Part shown: in pieces, positions 41,061 through 49,187 of the stretch
Layout of the letters: each line of letters opens with the position of its first letter
Position numbering within the stretch: the first letter of the stretch is position 1
NCBI RefSeq assembly: GCF_019890725.1
Contig: NZ_JAINZZ010000013.1
Span: forward strand, 62,001 to 126,000
DNA length: 64,000 nt
Origin: Actinacidiphila acidipaludis
GTDB lineage: Bacteria > Actinomycetota > Actinomycetes > Streptomycetales > Streptomycetaceae
Direction: 5' to 3'
Position numbers and translations under genes: made by a program
The notes under the pieces: generated by a model
Seen by the model: only the letters and a program-made list of their open reading frames with translations
What the model was told of the DNA's origin: nothing
Databases searched by the model: none

Positions 41061-42416
41061 CTACGAACCCAGCACCCTCCGCAGGTAGTCGTTGGCGAAG
41101 AGCCGGTCCGGATCCAATCGGTCGCGCAGTTCGGTGAATTCACCGAACCGCGGATAGGCCGTCCGGAGGTATTCCGCGTCGCGGGTGTGCATCTTGCCCC
41201 AGTGGGGCCGCCCGCCGTGCGCGACCATGATCTTCTCCACCGCGGTGAAGTACTCCTGGAAGCGGCTGCCCCGGTACATGTGCACCGCCACGTACGCGCT
41301 GTCCCGCCCGGACGCCGTGGAGAGCGCGATGTCGTCGGCGGGCGCGACCCGCACCTCGACCGGGAAGCTGACCCGCAGCTCCGACCGCTCGACCATGGCC
41401 TTGAGTTCGCGGATCGCCTCCACCGCGGCCTCGCGCGGGAGCGCGTACTCCATCTCCACGAACCGCACCCGGCGCGGGCTGGTGAAGACCTTGTAAGGGA
41501 TGTCGGTGTAGGTGCGGGCGGACAGCGCGCGGCTGGAGACCCTCGCGATGCCGGGGATCGCGGCCGGCACCGCGCGGCCGAGCGCACACGCGGCCTGGAA
41601 GACGCCGTTGGACAGCAGTTCGTCGTCGATCCAGCCGCGCACCGCGGGCACCGGCGCGGCCGGGCCCTGACTGCGGTTGTTCCGCTTGGTGTTGCAGCCG
41701 TCGGTGTGCGGGAACCAGTAGAACTCGAAGTGCTCGTTCTCCTCGACGAGCTGGTCGAACTCCGCCATCACCCGGTCGAACGGCATCGGTTCCTCACGGG
41801 CGTTCAGCAGGAACATCGGCTCCACGGCGAAGGTGATCGCGCTGAGCACGCCCAGCGCGCCGAGGCCGATCCGCCCGGCGGCGAAGACCTCCGGGTTCTC
41901 CTCGGCCGAACACGTGAGCACCGAACCGTCGGCCGTCACCAGCTCGAACGCGCGGATCTGCGCGGCGATGGAACCGGAGTCGCGGCCGGTGCCGTGCGTG
42001 CCGGTGCTGGTGGCGCCCGCCACGGTCTGCACCATGATGTCGCCCATGTTCGTCAGCGACAGGCCCTCCGCGGCGAGCACGGCGTTCAGCTGACGGAGCG
42101 GCACGCCCGCCTCGGCCGTGACGGTGCCCGCAGCCCGGTCGATGTCGCGTATCGCGGTGAGGGCCTCGGGACGCACCTGGACGCCCCCGGTGGCCGCCGC
42201 GGAGGTGAAGGAGTGCCCGGCGCCCACCGCCTTGACCGTCAGGCCCTCGGCGGCGGCCTTGCGGACCTCGGCGGCCAGTTCGTCCACGGAGGCGGGAGCG
42301 ACGGTCCGGGCCGGTGTGGCGGTGACGTTGCCCGCCCAGTTACGCCACACCCTCGCGGCTGTCCCATTCGCCGTCCCGGCCGGCCCATCCGTTCGCGTCG
42401 CCCACGTCCTCGCCAT
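41061..42416 (-). CDS. FAD-linked oxidase, D-arabinono-1,4-lactone oxidase family
   Basis: The 451-residue flavoenzyme of the aldonolactone-oxidase family has an FAD-binding PCMH domain (about 25-200; RVWRNWAGN, KAVGAGHSF, GDIMVQTVAGATSTGTHGTG) and a C-terminal ALO domain ending HWGKMHTR and then FANDYLRRVLG. HWGK is the family's conserved active-site motif. Likely substrates are sugar-derived 1,4-lactones. The ATG at 42416 has GGAGGAG about 10 nt upstream but lies 77 nt inside the MFS gene; a GTG at 42350 would reduce the overlap to 11 nt. The overlap implies a two-gene operon with the MFS transporter. Confidence 0.91.
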   Translation of the reverse strand: MARTWATRTDGPAGTANGTAARVWRNWAGNVTATPARTVAPASVDELAAEVRKAAAEGLTVKAVGAGHSFTSAAATGGVQVRPEALTAIRDIDRAAGTVTAEAGVPLRQLNAVLAAEGLSLTNMGDIMVQTVAGATSTGTHGTGRDSGSIAAQIRAFELVTADGSVLTCSAEENPEVFAAGRIGLGALGVLSAITFAVEPMFLLNAREEPMPFDRVMAEFDQLVEENEHFEFYWFPHTDGCNTKRNNRSQGPAAPVPAVRGWIDDELLSNGVFQAACALGRAVPAAIPGIARVSSRALSARTYTDIPYKVFTSPRRVRFVEMEYALPREAAVEAIRELKAMVERSELRVSFPVEVRVAPADDIALSTASGRDSAYVAVHMYRGSRFQEYFTAVEKIMVAHGGRPHWGKMHTRDAEYLRTAYPRFGEFTELRDRLDPDRLFANDYLRRVLGS

Positions 42417-43620
42417 GTCCGTGCGGCTCCTCCCGCTCCGGCGCCGGCCGCAGCCGGCGGTTCCCCAGGACCGCCACCCCCACGGCGACGACCGCCGCGG
42501 AGGCGGGTACCGCGAAGGCCGCGGAGGCGCCGTGGGCGTCGACCACCCGGCCCGCCAGCGAGGCCCCCGCCGCGACGCCGACGGCGAGTCCCGTGGAGAT
42601 CCACGTGATGCCCTCGGTGAGCTGCGACCGCGGTACCAGCCGCTCCACCAGGCCCAACGCCGTCACCATCGTCGGTGCGATGGTCAGGCCCGAGAGGAAC
42701 AGCGCACCGGCCAGGAACCACAAGTTCCCGACCAGTAGTGGCGGGATCATACTCACCGCCATCAGGGTGATGCCCAGCAGGAAGCGGCCCGCGGCCGAAC
42801 CCTTGGGCCGCAGCAGTCCGAACACCAGCCCGGCCAGGCACGAGCCCGCCGCGTACGAGGCCAGGACGAGGCTGGCCAGCGCCTTGTGGCCGCGCTCGTC
42901 GGCGAACGCCACCGTGGCCACGTCGACGGCGCCGAAGACCGTGCCGGTGCCTACGTACACCCCGGCCATCACCGCCAGCGCCGGTGTACGCAGGGCGGAA
43001 CCGCCGTGGTGCTGCCCGCGCGGGTGCGGCGCCGGTTCGGTGGCCCGCTGGGCGGTCAGCATCAGCACGCCGACGCCCAGGAACGCGGCCGCCAGCAGCG
43101 GCCCGGACTCGGCGAACCAGGCGGTGCACAGCCCGATCGAGAGGATCGGGCCGAGGATGAAGACGATCTCGTCGAGCACGGACTCGAACGAGAAGGCGGT
43201 GTGCAGCAGTTCGGGGGAGCCGTGGTGGATGGCCGACCAGCGGGCCCGGACCATCGCCCCCAGGCTCGGGGTGAGCCCCGCGCCCACGACACACACGAAG
43301 TACGTCCAGTCCGGGGCGTCCTCGCGCACCGCGACCAGCAGCGCGGCGACCGCGGCCACCGTCACCGCGCACACCGGGCGCAGCACCCGCCGCTGCCCGT
43401 AGCGGTCGACCAGCCGGGAGACCAGAGGGCCGCAGACGGCCGCCGCGAGCGCGAGGGTCGCCGACAGCGCGCCGGCCAGCCCGTACCGCCCGGTGACCTG
43501 GGAGATCATCGTGACGATGCCGATCCCGAGCATCGACAGCGGCATGCGGCCGACGAGACCCGCGACGGCGAAGGCGCGGGTTCCAGGAGCGGCGAAGATC
43601 GCCCGGTAGGGACTGCTCAC
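42340..43620 (-). CDS. Major facilitator superfamily transporter
   Basis: The 426-residue MFS protein has about 12 transmembrane helices in two halves. The loop 2-3 motif is RLVDRYGQRR, and the C-terminal half includes SCLAGLVFGLLRPKG. The C-terminus is a charged cytoplasmic tail. I chose the GTG at 43620 (VSSPYRAIFAAPG) because CGGGGAGCACCT is a good RBS; an ATG at 43692 adds an Arg-rich stretch without an RBS. The substrate is unknown. It is divergent from the ferrochelatase gene and overlaps the oxidase gene downstream. Confidence 0.88.
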   Translation of the reverse strand: MSSPYRAIFAAPGTRAFAVAGLVGRMPLSMLGIGIVTMISQVTGRYGLAGALSATLALAAAVCGPLVSRLVDRYGQRRVLRPVCAVTVAAVAALLVAVREDAPDWTYFVCVVGAGLTPSLGAMVRARWSAIHHGSPELLHTAFSFESVLDEIVFILGPILSIGLCTAWFAESGPLLAAAFLGVGVLMLTAQRATEPAPHPRGQHHGGSALRTPALAVMAGVYVGTGTVFGAVDVATVAFADERGHKALASLVLASYAAGSCLAGLVFGLLRPKGSAAGRFLLGITLMAVSMIPPLLVGNLWFLAGALFLSGLTIAPTMVTALGLVERLVPRSQLTEGITWISTGLAVGVAAGASLAGRVVDAHGASAAFAVPASAAVVAVGVAVLGNRRLRPAPEREEPHGHGEDVGDANGWAGRDGEWDSREGVA

Positions 43621-43781
43621 AGGTGCTCCCCGGCGGCGTCGCCGCCGTCGCTCGGCGGACACCGGGGGTGACCGCGGTTCCGTAAGGGACATAGATGGTC
43701 CATACAGCTTACGAAGGGCGGCAAGTCCTTTTCCGGCCAGTCCCGGGCACGGCCCGCGCCGGACCGCGCCGCGGCGGATGG

Positions 43782-43787
43782 CAGGAT
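43782..43787 (+). promoter_or_regulatory. -10-like CAGGAT before hemH
   Basis: CAGGAT lies 7 nt before the ATG at 43795. GGAG is also present, but only 2 nt from the start codon, too close to act as an RBS; a leaderless message is likely. Confidence 0.35.
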
Positions 43788-43794
43788 CGGAGAC

Positions 43795-44937
43795 ATGTCC
43801 GATCAGCCAGACCAGTCCGCCCCGGCCGACCGCGCCGACGCCGCCCCCTACGACGCCCTGCTGCTGCTGTCCTTCGGCGGCCCCGAGGGACCCGACGACG
43901 TCGTCCCGTTCCTGGAGAACGTCACCCGCGGCCGCGGCATCCCCCGCGAACGGCTCAAGGAGGTCGGGCAGCACTACTTCCTGTTCGGCGGCGTCAGCCC
44001 GATCAACGAGCAGAACCGCGAGCTGCTCGCCGCGCTGCGCAAGGACTTCGCCGGCCACGGCCTCGACCTGCCGGTGTACTGGGGCAACCGCAACTGGGCG
44101 CCCTACCTCACCGACACCCTGCGGGAGATGAGCGAGGCCGGGCACCGCCGGATCCTGGTGCTGGCGACCAGCGCCTACGCCTCCTACTCCGGCTGCCGGC
44201 AGTACCGGGAGAACCTCGCCGCCTCGCTGGCCGTGCTCGCCGAGGAGGGCCGCGAGGTGCCGCGGGTGGACAAGCTGCGGCACTACTTCAACCACCCGGG
44301 CTTCGTCGAGCCGATGACCGACGCGGTGCTCACCGCGCTCGCCGAGCTGCCCGAGAAGGTCAGGGACGGCGCCCGGCTGGCGTTCACCACCCACTCCATC
44401 CCGACCGCCGCCGCCGACACCTCCGGCCCGGTGCCGGACCACGGCGACGGCGGCGCCTACGTCGCCCAGCACCTCGACACCGCGCGGGTGATCGCCGGCG
44501 CCCTGCGCGAGGCCACCGGCGTCGAGCGGCCGTGGGAGCTCGTCTACCAGTCGCGCAGCGGCGCCCCGCACATCCCCTGGCTGGAGCCGGACATCTGCGA
44601 CCACCTGGAGGAGGTCCACGCGGCCGGGGTACCGGCGGTCGTGATGGTGCCGATCGGGTTCGTCTCCGACCACATGGAGGTCAAGTACGACCTCGACACC
44701 GAGGCCGCCGCGAAGGCCGAGGAGCTGGGCCTGCCGGTCGCCCGCGCCGCCACCGTCGGCGCGGACCCGCGCTTCGCCGCCGCCGTGCGCGACCTGGTAC
44801 TGGAGCGGGCCGCCACCGAGCGCGGCCTGTCGCCGCGCAGGTGCGCGCTGGGCGCGCTCGGCCCGAGCCACGACGTCTGCCCCGCCGGCTGCTGCCCGGC
44901 CAGGAACCCGCTGCCGGCCGCGGCCGGCCAGGACTGA
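43795..44937 (+). CDS. hemH: Ferrochelatase (coproporphyrin III type, Fe-S containing)
   Basis: The 380-residue enzyme inserts iron into a porphyrin; in actinobacteria the substrate is coproporphyrin III (CpfC). The family motifs are [15 protein letters not shown], the metal-binding [23 protein letters not shown] and [15 protein letters not shown]. Cysteines at 134 (YSGCRQY) and 350, 362, 366 and 367 near the C-terminus (CPAGCCPA) match the [2Fe-2S] cluster arrangement of actinobacterial ferrochelatases. The inositol monophosphatase gene follows after 44 bp, so the two are probably co-transcribed. Confidence 0.95.
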   Translation: MSDQPDQSAPADRADAAPYDALLLLSFGGPEGPDDVVPFLENVTRGRGIPRERLKEVGQHYFLFGGVSPINEQNRELLAALRKDFAGHGLDLPVYWGNRNWAPYLTDTLREMSEAGHRRILVLATSAYASYSGCRQYRENLAASLAVLAEEGREVPRVDKLRHYFNHPGFVEPMTDAVLTALAELPEKVRDGARLAFTTHSIPTAAADTSGPVPDHGDGGAYVAQHLDTARVIAGALREATGVERPWELVYQSRSGAPHIPWLEPDICDHLEEVHAAGVPAVVMVPIGFVSDHMEVKYDLDTEAAAKAEELGLPVARAATVGADPRFAAAVRDLVLERAATERGLSPRRCALGALGPSHDVCPAGCCPARNPLPAAAGQD

Positions 44938-44981
44938 CGCGACCGGGGAACCCGGAACCGGACACCAAGGAGCCACCACTG

Positions 44982-45803
44982 ATGAGCACACCGGAGACCG
45001 GCGCCAGCGCCGACCTGCTGGACGAACTGCTGCACACCGCGTTGGACGCCGCCCGCCAGGCCGGCGACCTGCTGCGCGACGGCCGCCCCGCCGACCTCGG
45101 CGTGGCCGCCACCAAGACCAGCTCCATCGACGTCGTGACCGAGATGGACATCGCCGCCGAGAAGCTGATCACCTCGGTGATCGGCAAGGCCCGTCCCGAG
45201 GACGGCGTCCTCGGCGAGGAGGGCGCGAGCACCACCGGCACCAGCGGCGTCCGCTGGGTCGTCGACCCGCTCGACGGCACCGTGAACTACCTCTACGGCC
45301 TGCCGTCGTGGGCCGTCAGCATCGCCGCCGAGAAGGACGGCGAAACCCTGGTGGGCGTCGTGGTGGCGCCGATGCGCGGTGAGACCTGCCAGGCGGTGCT
45401 GGGGCGCGGCGCCCTGGTCAACGGCCGGCCCGCGCACTGCCGGCCCGCGCCGCAGATGGCCCACGCGCTCGTCGGCACCGGGTTCGGCTACATCGCCGAG
45501 CGGCGCGCCGCGCAGGCCGAGGTCGTCCGCACCCTGGTCCCGCAGGTCCGGGACATCCGGCGCGGCGGCTCGGCCGCCATCGACCTGTGCGACGTCGGCT
45601 GCGGGCGGCTCGACGCCTACTACGAGCGCGGCCTCAACCCGTGGGACCTGGCGGCCGGCGAGCTGTTCGCCCGCGAGGCGGGCGCGCTCACCGGCGGACG
45701 GCCGGGTGAACGGCCGTCCGGTGAGCTGACCGTCGCCGGCTCACCCGGGCTCTTCGAGCCGCTGCAGGCCCTGCTCGACGGGCTGGGCGCCTGGCACGAC
45801 TGA
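44982..45803 (+). CDS. suhB: Inositol monophosphatase family protein
   Basis: The 273-residue Mg2+-dependent phosphatase has the metal-binding residues in GEEGAST (Glu) and VDPLDGTVNY (Asp/Asp), with the second Asp motif in GLNPWDLAAGELF near the C-terminus. It probably dephosphorylates inositol phosphate for phosphatidylinositol/mycothiol synthesis, or a related substrate. The reading frame stays open far upstream, but the ATG at 44982 has AAGGAG at the correct distance and gives the family's usual N-terminus. It is the first gene here that matches the conserved suhB-dut-trkA actinobacterial block. Confidence 0.93.
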   Translation: MSTPETGASADLLDELLHTALDAARQAGDLLRDGRPADLGVAATKTSSIDVVTEMDIAAEKLITSVIGKARPEDGVLGEEGASTTGTSGVRWVVDPLDGTVNYLYGLPSWAVSIAAEKDGETLVGVVVAPMRGETCQAVLGRGALVNGRPAHCRPAPQMAHALVGTGFGYIAERRAAQAEVVRTLVPQVRDIRRGGSAAIDLCDVGCGRLDAYYERGLNPWDLAAGELFAREAGALTGGRPGERPSGELTVAGSPGLFEPLQALLDGLGAWHD

Positions 45804-45855
45804 TCCCGCCCGCGACGAACCGCGACGGCCCAGCCGCCCGGCGGCGGGCATGCGA

Positions 45856-45887
45856 ACGCCCCGGCACCGTCCTGGTGACCGGGGCGT
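45856..45887. terminator. Bidirectional terminator
   Basis: ACGCCCCGGCACC (45856-45868) pairs with GGTGACCGGGGCGT (45874-45887), with one bulged A, between the convergent suhB-like gene and the 57-aa gene. Confidence 0.75.
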
Positions 45888-45913
45888 GCGGCTTGGGGGT
45901 CGGCCCTCGTGGG

Positions 45914-46087
45914 TCAGGCGACCTTGGGCCGTACGTCCACGCCGTGCTCGGCGGCGAGGCGGCGGAGGTCTTCCAGCTCGCTCAGCTCCACATCGGCGAG
46001 GAAGTCGTCCCCCGTCTCCCGGGCCCGGCGAAGATCGGACTCCGTGGCGTTTATGCGCTGCAGGATTCCCGTAGTGAACGCGTCCAT
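45914..46087 (-). CDS. Small conserved hypothetical protein (57 aa)
   Basis: A short acidic helical protein (MDAFTTGILQRINATESDLR, ending DVRPKVA) whose central part is a likely amphipathic coiled coil. It is preceded by GGAGGCGCC at the right distance from the ATG at 46087; the open frame upstream has no RBS. I know similar small proteins beside cutR in Streptomyces, but no function. It is divergent from cutR; the 340-bp gap holds both promoters and a 12-bp palindrome (CCGTCCGGACGG, 46252-46263). Confidence 0.8.
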   Translation of the reverse strand: MDAFTTGILQRINATESDLRRARETGDDFLADVELSELEDLRRLAAEHGVDVRPKVA

Positions 46088-46427
46088 GGCGCCTCCTCGT
46101 CGTCTCCGTTGACACGGGGATGTGTCTGACCCAGGTGCCGCGCGATGGGAAACGCGTGGCAGGGCACGGTGGGTGGGTGTACAGCCGTCCTCCCCGTATG
46201 ACTGACGGCGGAAACCTCCCCGACACGAAAGAAATTCCGTCCCGACGAAGGCCGTCCGGACGGGGGACGCCTGTTCAGTGCGCGTTCGGCCGGTGTTCGC
46301 GTTTCCGGCACGCGACCTCCACACACCTCGCACAGGTCTCGCCCGGTCTCTCCCTTACCGCCGGTTTACGGCCCCGCGGTGCAGGATGTGGAAAGGATCC
46401 CCACAGCTCACGGAAGGAAGTAGCGCC

Positions 46428-47081
46428 TTGCGCGTACTGGTCGTCGAGGACGAGCAACTGCTCGCGGACGCGGTTGCCACCGGCCTGCGCCGCGAGGCGA
46501 TGGCCGTCGACGTCGTCTACGACGGCGGTGCCGCCCTGGAGCGGATCGGGGTCAACGACTACGACGTCGTCGTCCTCGACCGCGATCTGCCGGTCGTGCA
46601 CGGCGACGAGGTGTGCCGGGAGGTCGTCGGCCTCGGGCTGCCCACCCGTGTGCTCATGCTCACCGCCGCCGGCGACGTCAGCGACCGGGTCGAGGGCCTG
46701 GAGCTCGGCGCCGACGACTACCTGCCGAAGCCCTTCGCCTTCACCGAGCTGACCGCCCGGGTGCGCGCCCTCGGGCGGCGCACCACCGCGCCGCTGCCGC
46801 CGGTCCTGGAACGCTCCGGCATCCGCCTCGACCCCAACCGCCGCGAGGTCTTCCGGGACGGCAAGGAGGTGCACCTCGCGCCCAAGGAGTTCGCGGTCCT
46901 CGAGGTGCTGATGCGCAGCGAGGGCGCCGTGGTCTCCGCCGAACAACTGCTGGAGAAGGCGTGGGACGAGAACACCGACCCCTTCACGAACGTGGTCCGG
47001 GTGACCGTCATGACGCTGCGCCGCAAGCTCGGCGAGCCCCCGGTGATCGTCACCGTGCCCGGCTCCGGCTACCGGATCTGA
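46428..47081 (+). CDS. cutR: Response regulator CutR
   Basis: The 217-residue OmpR/PhoB-type regulator has a receiver domain with the acidic pair Glu7-Asp8, phosphoacceptor Asp51 (VVVLDRDLPVVHGDEV) and YLPKPFAF, and a winged-helix DNA-binding domain (about 125-215: LAPKEFAVLEVLMRSEG, VVRVTVMTLRRKLG). The TTG start at 46428 with GGAAGGAAG gives exactly the length known for CutR. The sensor gene cutS follows after 5 bp. In Streptomyces CutRS affects secondary metabolism and secretion/envelope stress. Confidence 0.95.
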   Translation: MRVLVVEDEQLLADAVATGLRREAMAVDVVYDGGAALERIGVNDYDVVVLDRDLPVVHGDEVCREVVGLGLPTRVLMLTAAGDVSDRVEGLELGADDYLPKPFAFTELTARVRALGRRTTAPLPPVLERSGIRLDPNRREVFRDGKEVHLAPKEFAVLEVLMRSEGAVVSAEQLLEKAWDENTDPFTNVVRVTVMTLRRKLGEPPVIVTVPGSGYRI

Positions 47082-47086
47082 TCGCC

Positions 47087-48358
47087 ATGGCCACCCAGTA
47101 CCCGGGACCCGGCACGTCCCCGTCCGCCCCCGCCGCCTCTCCGCCGCGGCCTTCCGTCCCGCCCCGCCCGCCGGGCGAGCCGCCCACGGCCGAGCACCCG
47201 CCGCCGCCGTGGCTGCGTCCGACCATCCGGATACGGCTCACCGTGCTGTACGGCGGGATGTTCCTGATCGCCGGCGTGATCCTGCTGTGGATCATCTATC
47301 TGCTGGCGGCGCAGGCGATCCACGAGGGCTCGAATCTGCCCTTCCAGATCACCGGCATCAACTACCCGCAGAACGGCTGCGTGGCCGACAACAACCACGG
47401 TGACCCGCTCACGGCCATCCAGACCTGCATGCAGCACCAGCGCGACGTCGCCCTCAACACGCTGCTCAAGCGCTCCCTGCTGGCCCTGATCGGCCTCGCG
47501 GTGGTCGCCTTCGCCTTCGGCTACGTGATGGCCGGCCGCGTCCTCGCGCCGCTCGGCCGCATCACCAGGACCGCCCGCGGCGTGGTCGGCTCCGACCTCA
47601 AGCGGCGCATCGAGCTGGACGGCCCGGACGACGAGCTGAAGGAGCTGGCCGACACCTTCGACGGCATGCTCGACCGGCTGGAGCGCTCCTTCGACGCGCA
47701 GCGCCGCTTCGTGGCCAACGCCTCGCACGAACTGCGCACCCCGCTGGCGATCAACCGCACCCTGCTGGAGGTGCAGCTCTCCGACCCGGAGGCCTCGTCC
47801 GAGCTGCGGCAGCTCGGCAAGACGCTGCTGTCGACCAACGAGCGCAGCGAGCAGCTCGTGGAGGGCCTGCTGCTGCTCGCCCGCAGCGAGAACGAGATCG
47901 TGGACCGCAAGCCCGTCGACATGGCCGAGGTGGCCTCCCAGGCCATCGAGCAGACGCGGGCCGAGGCCGACGGCCGGCACGTGGAGCTGCGCGAGAACCT
48001 GGTGCCCGCGGTCGTCCAGGGCAACGGCGTGCTGCTGGAGCGGATCGCCCTGAACCTCGTCCAGAACGCCGTGCGCTACAACGTCCCGCAGGACGGCTGG
48101 GTGGAGGTCACGACGTCCGTGGAGGGCGGCCAGGCGCTGCTGGTGGTGGTGAACAGCGGGCCGGTGGTCCCCGCCTACGAGATCGACAACCTCTTCGAGC
48201 CCTTCCGGCGGCTGCGGACCGAGCGCACCGGCAGCGACAAGGGCGTGGGGCTGGGTCTGTCGATCGCGCGGTCGGTGGCCCGGGCGCACGGCGGCGTGAT
48301 CGCGGCCGAGCCGCGCGACGGCGGCGGTCTGGTGATGCGGGTCGTCATACCGGTGTGA
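47087..48358 (+). CDS. cutS: Sensor histidine kinase CutS
   Basis: The 423-residue kinase has a Pro-rich cytoplasmic N-terminus (1-45), a first transmembrane helix (about 53-75), a short extracytoplasmic sensor of about 55 residues with two cysteines (Cys98 and Cys114), and a second helix (about 132-150). A HAMP domain (VMAGRVLAPLGRI), HisKA with phosphorylated His214 (NASHELRTPL) and HATPase_c (NLVQNAVRYN, GVGLGLSIARS) follow. The paired cysteines could form a disulfide that reports on extracellular redox or protein folding. The start is 5 bp after the cutR stop. Confidence 0.95.
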   Translation: MATQYPGPGTSPSAPAASPPRPSVPPRPPGEPPTAEHPPPPWLRPTIRIRLTVLYGGMFLIAGVILLWIIYLLAAQAIHEGSNLPFQITGINYPQNGCVADNNHGDPLTAIQTCMQHQRDVALNTLLKRSLLALIGLAVVAFAFGYVMAGRVLAPLGRITRTARGVVGSDLKRRIELDGPDDELKELADTFDGMLDRLERSFDAQRRFVANASHELRTPLAINRTLLEVQLSDPEASSELRQLGKTLLSTNERSEQLVEGLLLLARSENEIVDRKPVDMAEVASQAIEQTRAEADGRHVELRENLVPAVVQGNGVLLERIALNLVQNAVRYNVPQDGWVEVTTSVEGGQALLVVVNSGPVVPAYEIDNLFEPFRRLRTERTGSDKGVGLGLSIARSVARAHGGVIAAEPRDGGGLVMRVVIPV

Positions 48359-48438
48359 GCACCGCGAGCACCCGTTCCGACCGGCGCTTTCGACGCGCCG
48401 GGCGCTGGTCCGCGTCCCCCGGTGGCCGCCACCGGGGG

Positions 48439-48458
48439 ACAGGTCTGTCCAGACCTGT
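48439..48458. promoter_or_regulatory. Inverted repeat ACAGGTCT-4-AGACCTGT
   Basis: A perfect 8-bp inverted repeat with a 4-bp spacer lies 80 bp after cutS. It could be an operator or a small transcription terminator for cutS; the short stem favours a protein-binding site. Confidence 0.4.
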
Positions 48459-48557
48459 GAAACCTGTCACCCCGGTTGTGCGTCCTGGAGGGTGGCCGGA
48501 CCGGACGGATGTTCGCTTTGAGAGTAATATCCGGATCCGTCCACGCGCGAGGGCGGC

Positions 48558-48573
48558 TGTGACGAATTGCACA
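48558..48573. promoter_or_regulatory. Crp-like site TGTGACGAATTGCACA
   Basis: The site has GTG and CAC half-sites at the spacing of the Streptomyces Crp consensus (GTG-N6-GNCAC), with one mismatch, about 320 bp upstream of the DUF4193 gene and close to a possible promoter (TTGCAC then TACGCT with 19 bp between). Confidence 0.4.
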
Positions 48574-48599
48574 GTCTCTCCGCGCAGCGTGTACGCTCG

Positions 48600-48880
48600 G
48601 TGATCGCCGGGCCTGGGGAATCGACCGGAAAATCCATGTTTCCCCAGGTCATGATCACGGGAAGTACACGTGAAGGCCTTCGCGGCGTACCACTTTCGGA
48701 CCGTCGTGGAGCATGATCGGCCACCGGCGCAATCACCTCTTCGGGGGGCACGTCGGGTGTCGATTGAGTAACAGGGCTTGATGTGAGGCAAAATCTCCGC
48801 CTCGAGGCGGGCACAAGTCCGGCCTCCCGCGCGTTACGTGCGCTGGAGACACCGCAGACACCCACAGGGGGAGAGCGAAA
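48600..48880 (+). other. Structured leader upstream of the DUF4193 gene
   Basis: This 281-bp stretch is AT-richer than its surroundings and contains several pairings: CCTGGGGAA (48612-48620) with TTCCCCAGG (48640-48648), a perfect palindrome CCGCCTCGAGGCGG (48797-48810), and a small ORF with GTG at 48670 and TAA at 48769-48771 (33 residues, VKAFAAYHFRTVVEH..), preceded by CGGGAAG. It could be an attenuator, a small RNA or simply a long 5' UTR. I recognise no known riboswitch. Confidence 0.35.
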
Positions 48881-49180
48881 ATGGCTACGGATTACGACAC
48901 CCCACGCAAGACCGACGATGACGTCAACGAGGACAGCATCGAGGAACTGAAGGCCCGGCGGAACGAGAAGTCCACCTCCGCGGTGGACGTCGACGAGTTC
49001 GACCAGGCCGAGTCCCTGGAGCTGCCCGGTGCCGACCTCTCCAACGAGGAGCTGTCGGTCCGCGTGCTGCCCCGCCAGGCGGACGAGTTCACCTGCATGA
49101 GCTGCTTCCTCGTCCACCACCGGAGCCAGCTGGCTTCGGAGAAGAACGGCAACCCGATCTGCCGCGACTGCGCGGCGTGA
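48881..49180 (+). CDS. DUF4193 family zinc-ribbon-like protein
   Basis: The 99-residue acidic protein has a disordered N-terminal half (TDDDVNEDSIEELKARR) and a C-terminal zinc-ribbon made of CMSC and CRDC (near residues 73-76 and 94-97). DUF4193 is an actinobacterial family of unknown function, found in the same neighbourhood in mycobacteria (Rv2699c). The strong GGGGGAGAG RBS suggests high expression. The next gene begins 7 bp after its stop. Confidence 0.93.
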   Translation: MATDYDTPRKTDDDVNEDSIEELKARRNEKSTSAVDVDEFDQAESLELPGADLSNEELSVRVLPRQADEFTCMSCFLVHHRSQLASEKNGNPICRDCAA

Positions 49181-49187
49181 CCCGCGG

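Noticed and set aside
39599..41587. 662-codon frame extending sepH upstream
   Set aside because: The upstream half is antisense-frame noise of the oxidase gene; the GTG at 40675 has a near-perfect RBS and matches SepH.
43695..44981. Frame open from 43695 in front of the inositol monophosphatase
   Set aside because: It is an alternative frame of hemH; the ATG at 44982 carries the RBS and the family N-terminus.
42340..44991. 883-codon minus-strand frame spanning the MFS gene and the region opposite hemH
   Set aside because: Only the part from 42340 to 43620 (or 43692) has transporter sequence; the rest is antisense to hemH.
46252..46263. Palindrome CCGTCCGGACGG upstream of cutR as an operator
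   Set aside because: A 12-bp GC palindrome is expected by chance in this composition and no related second site is visible; mentioned only as context.
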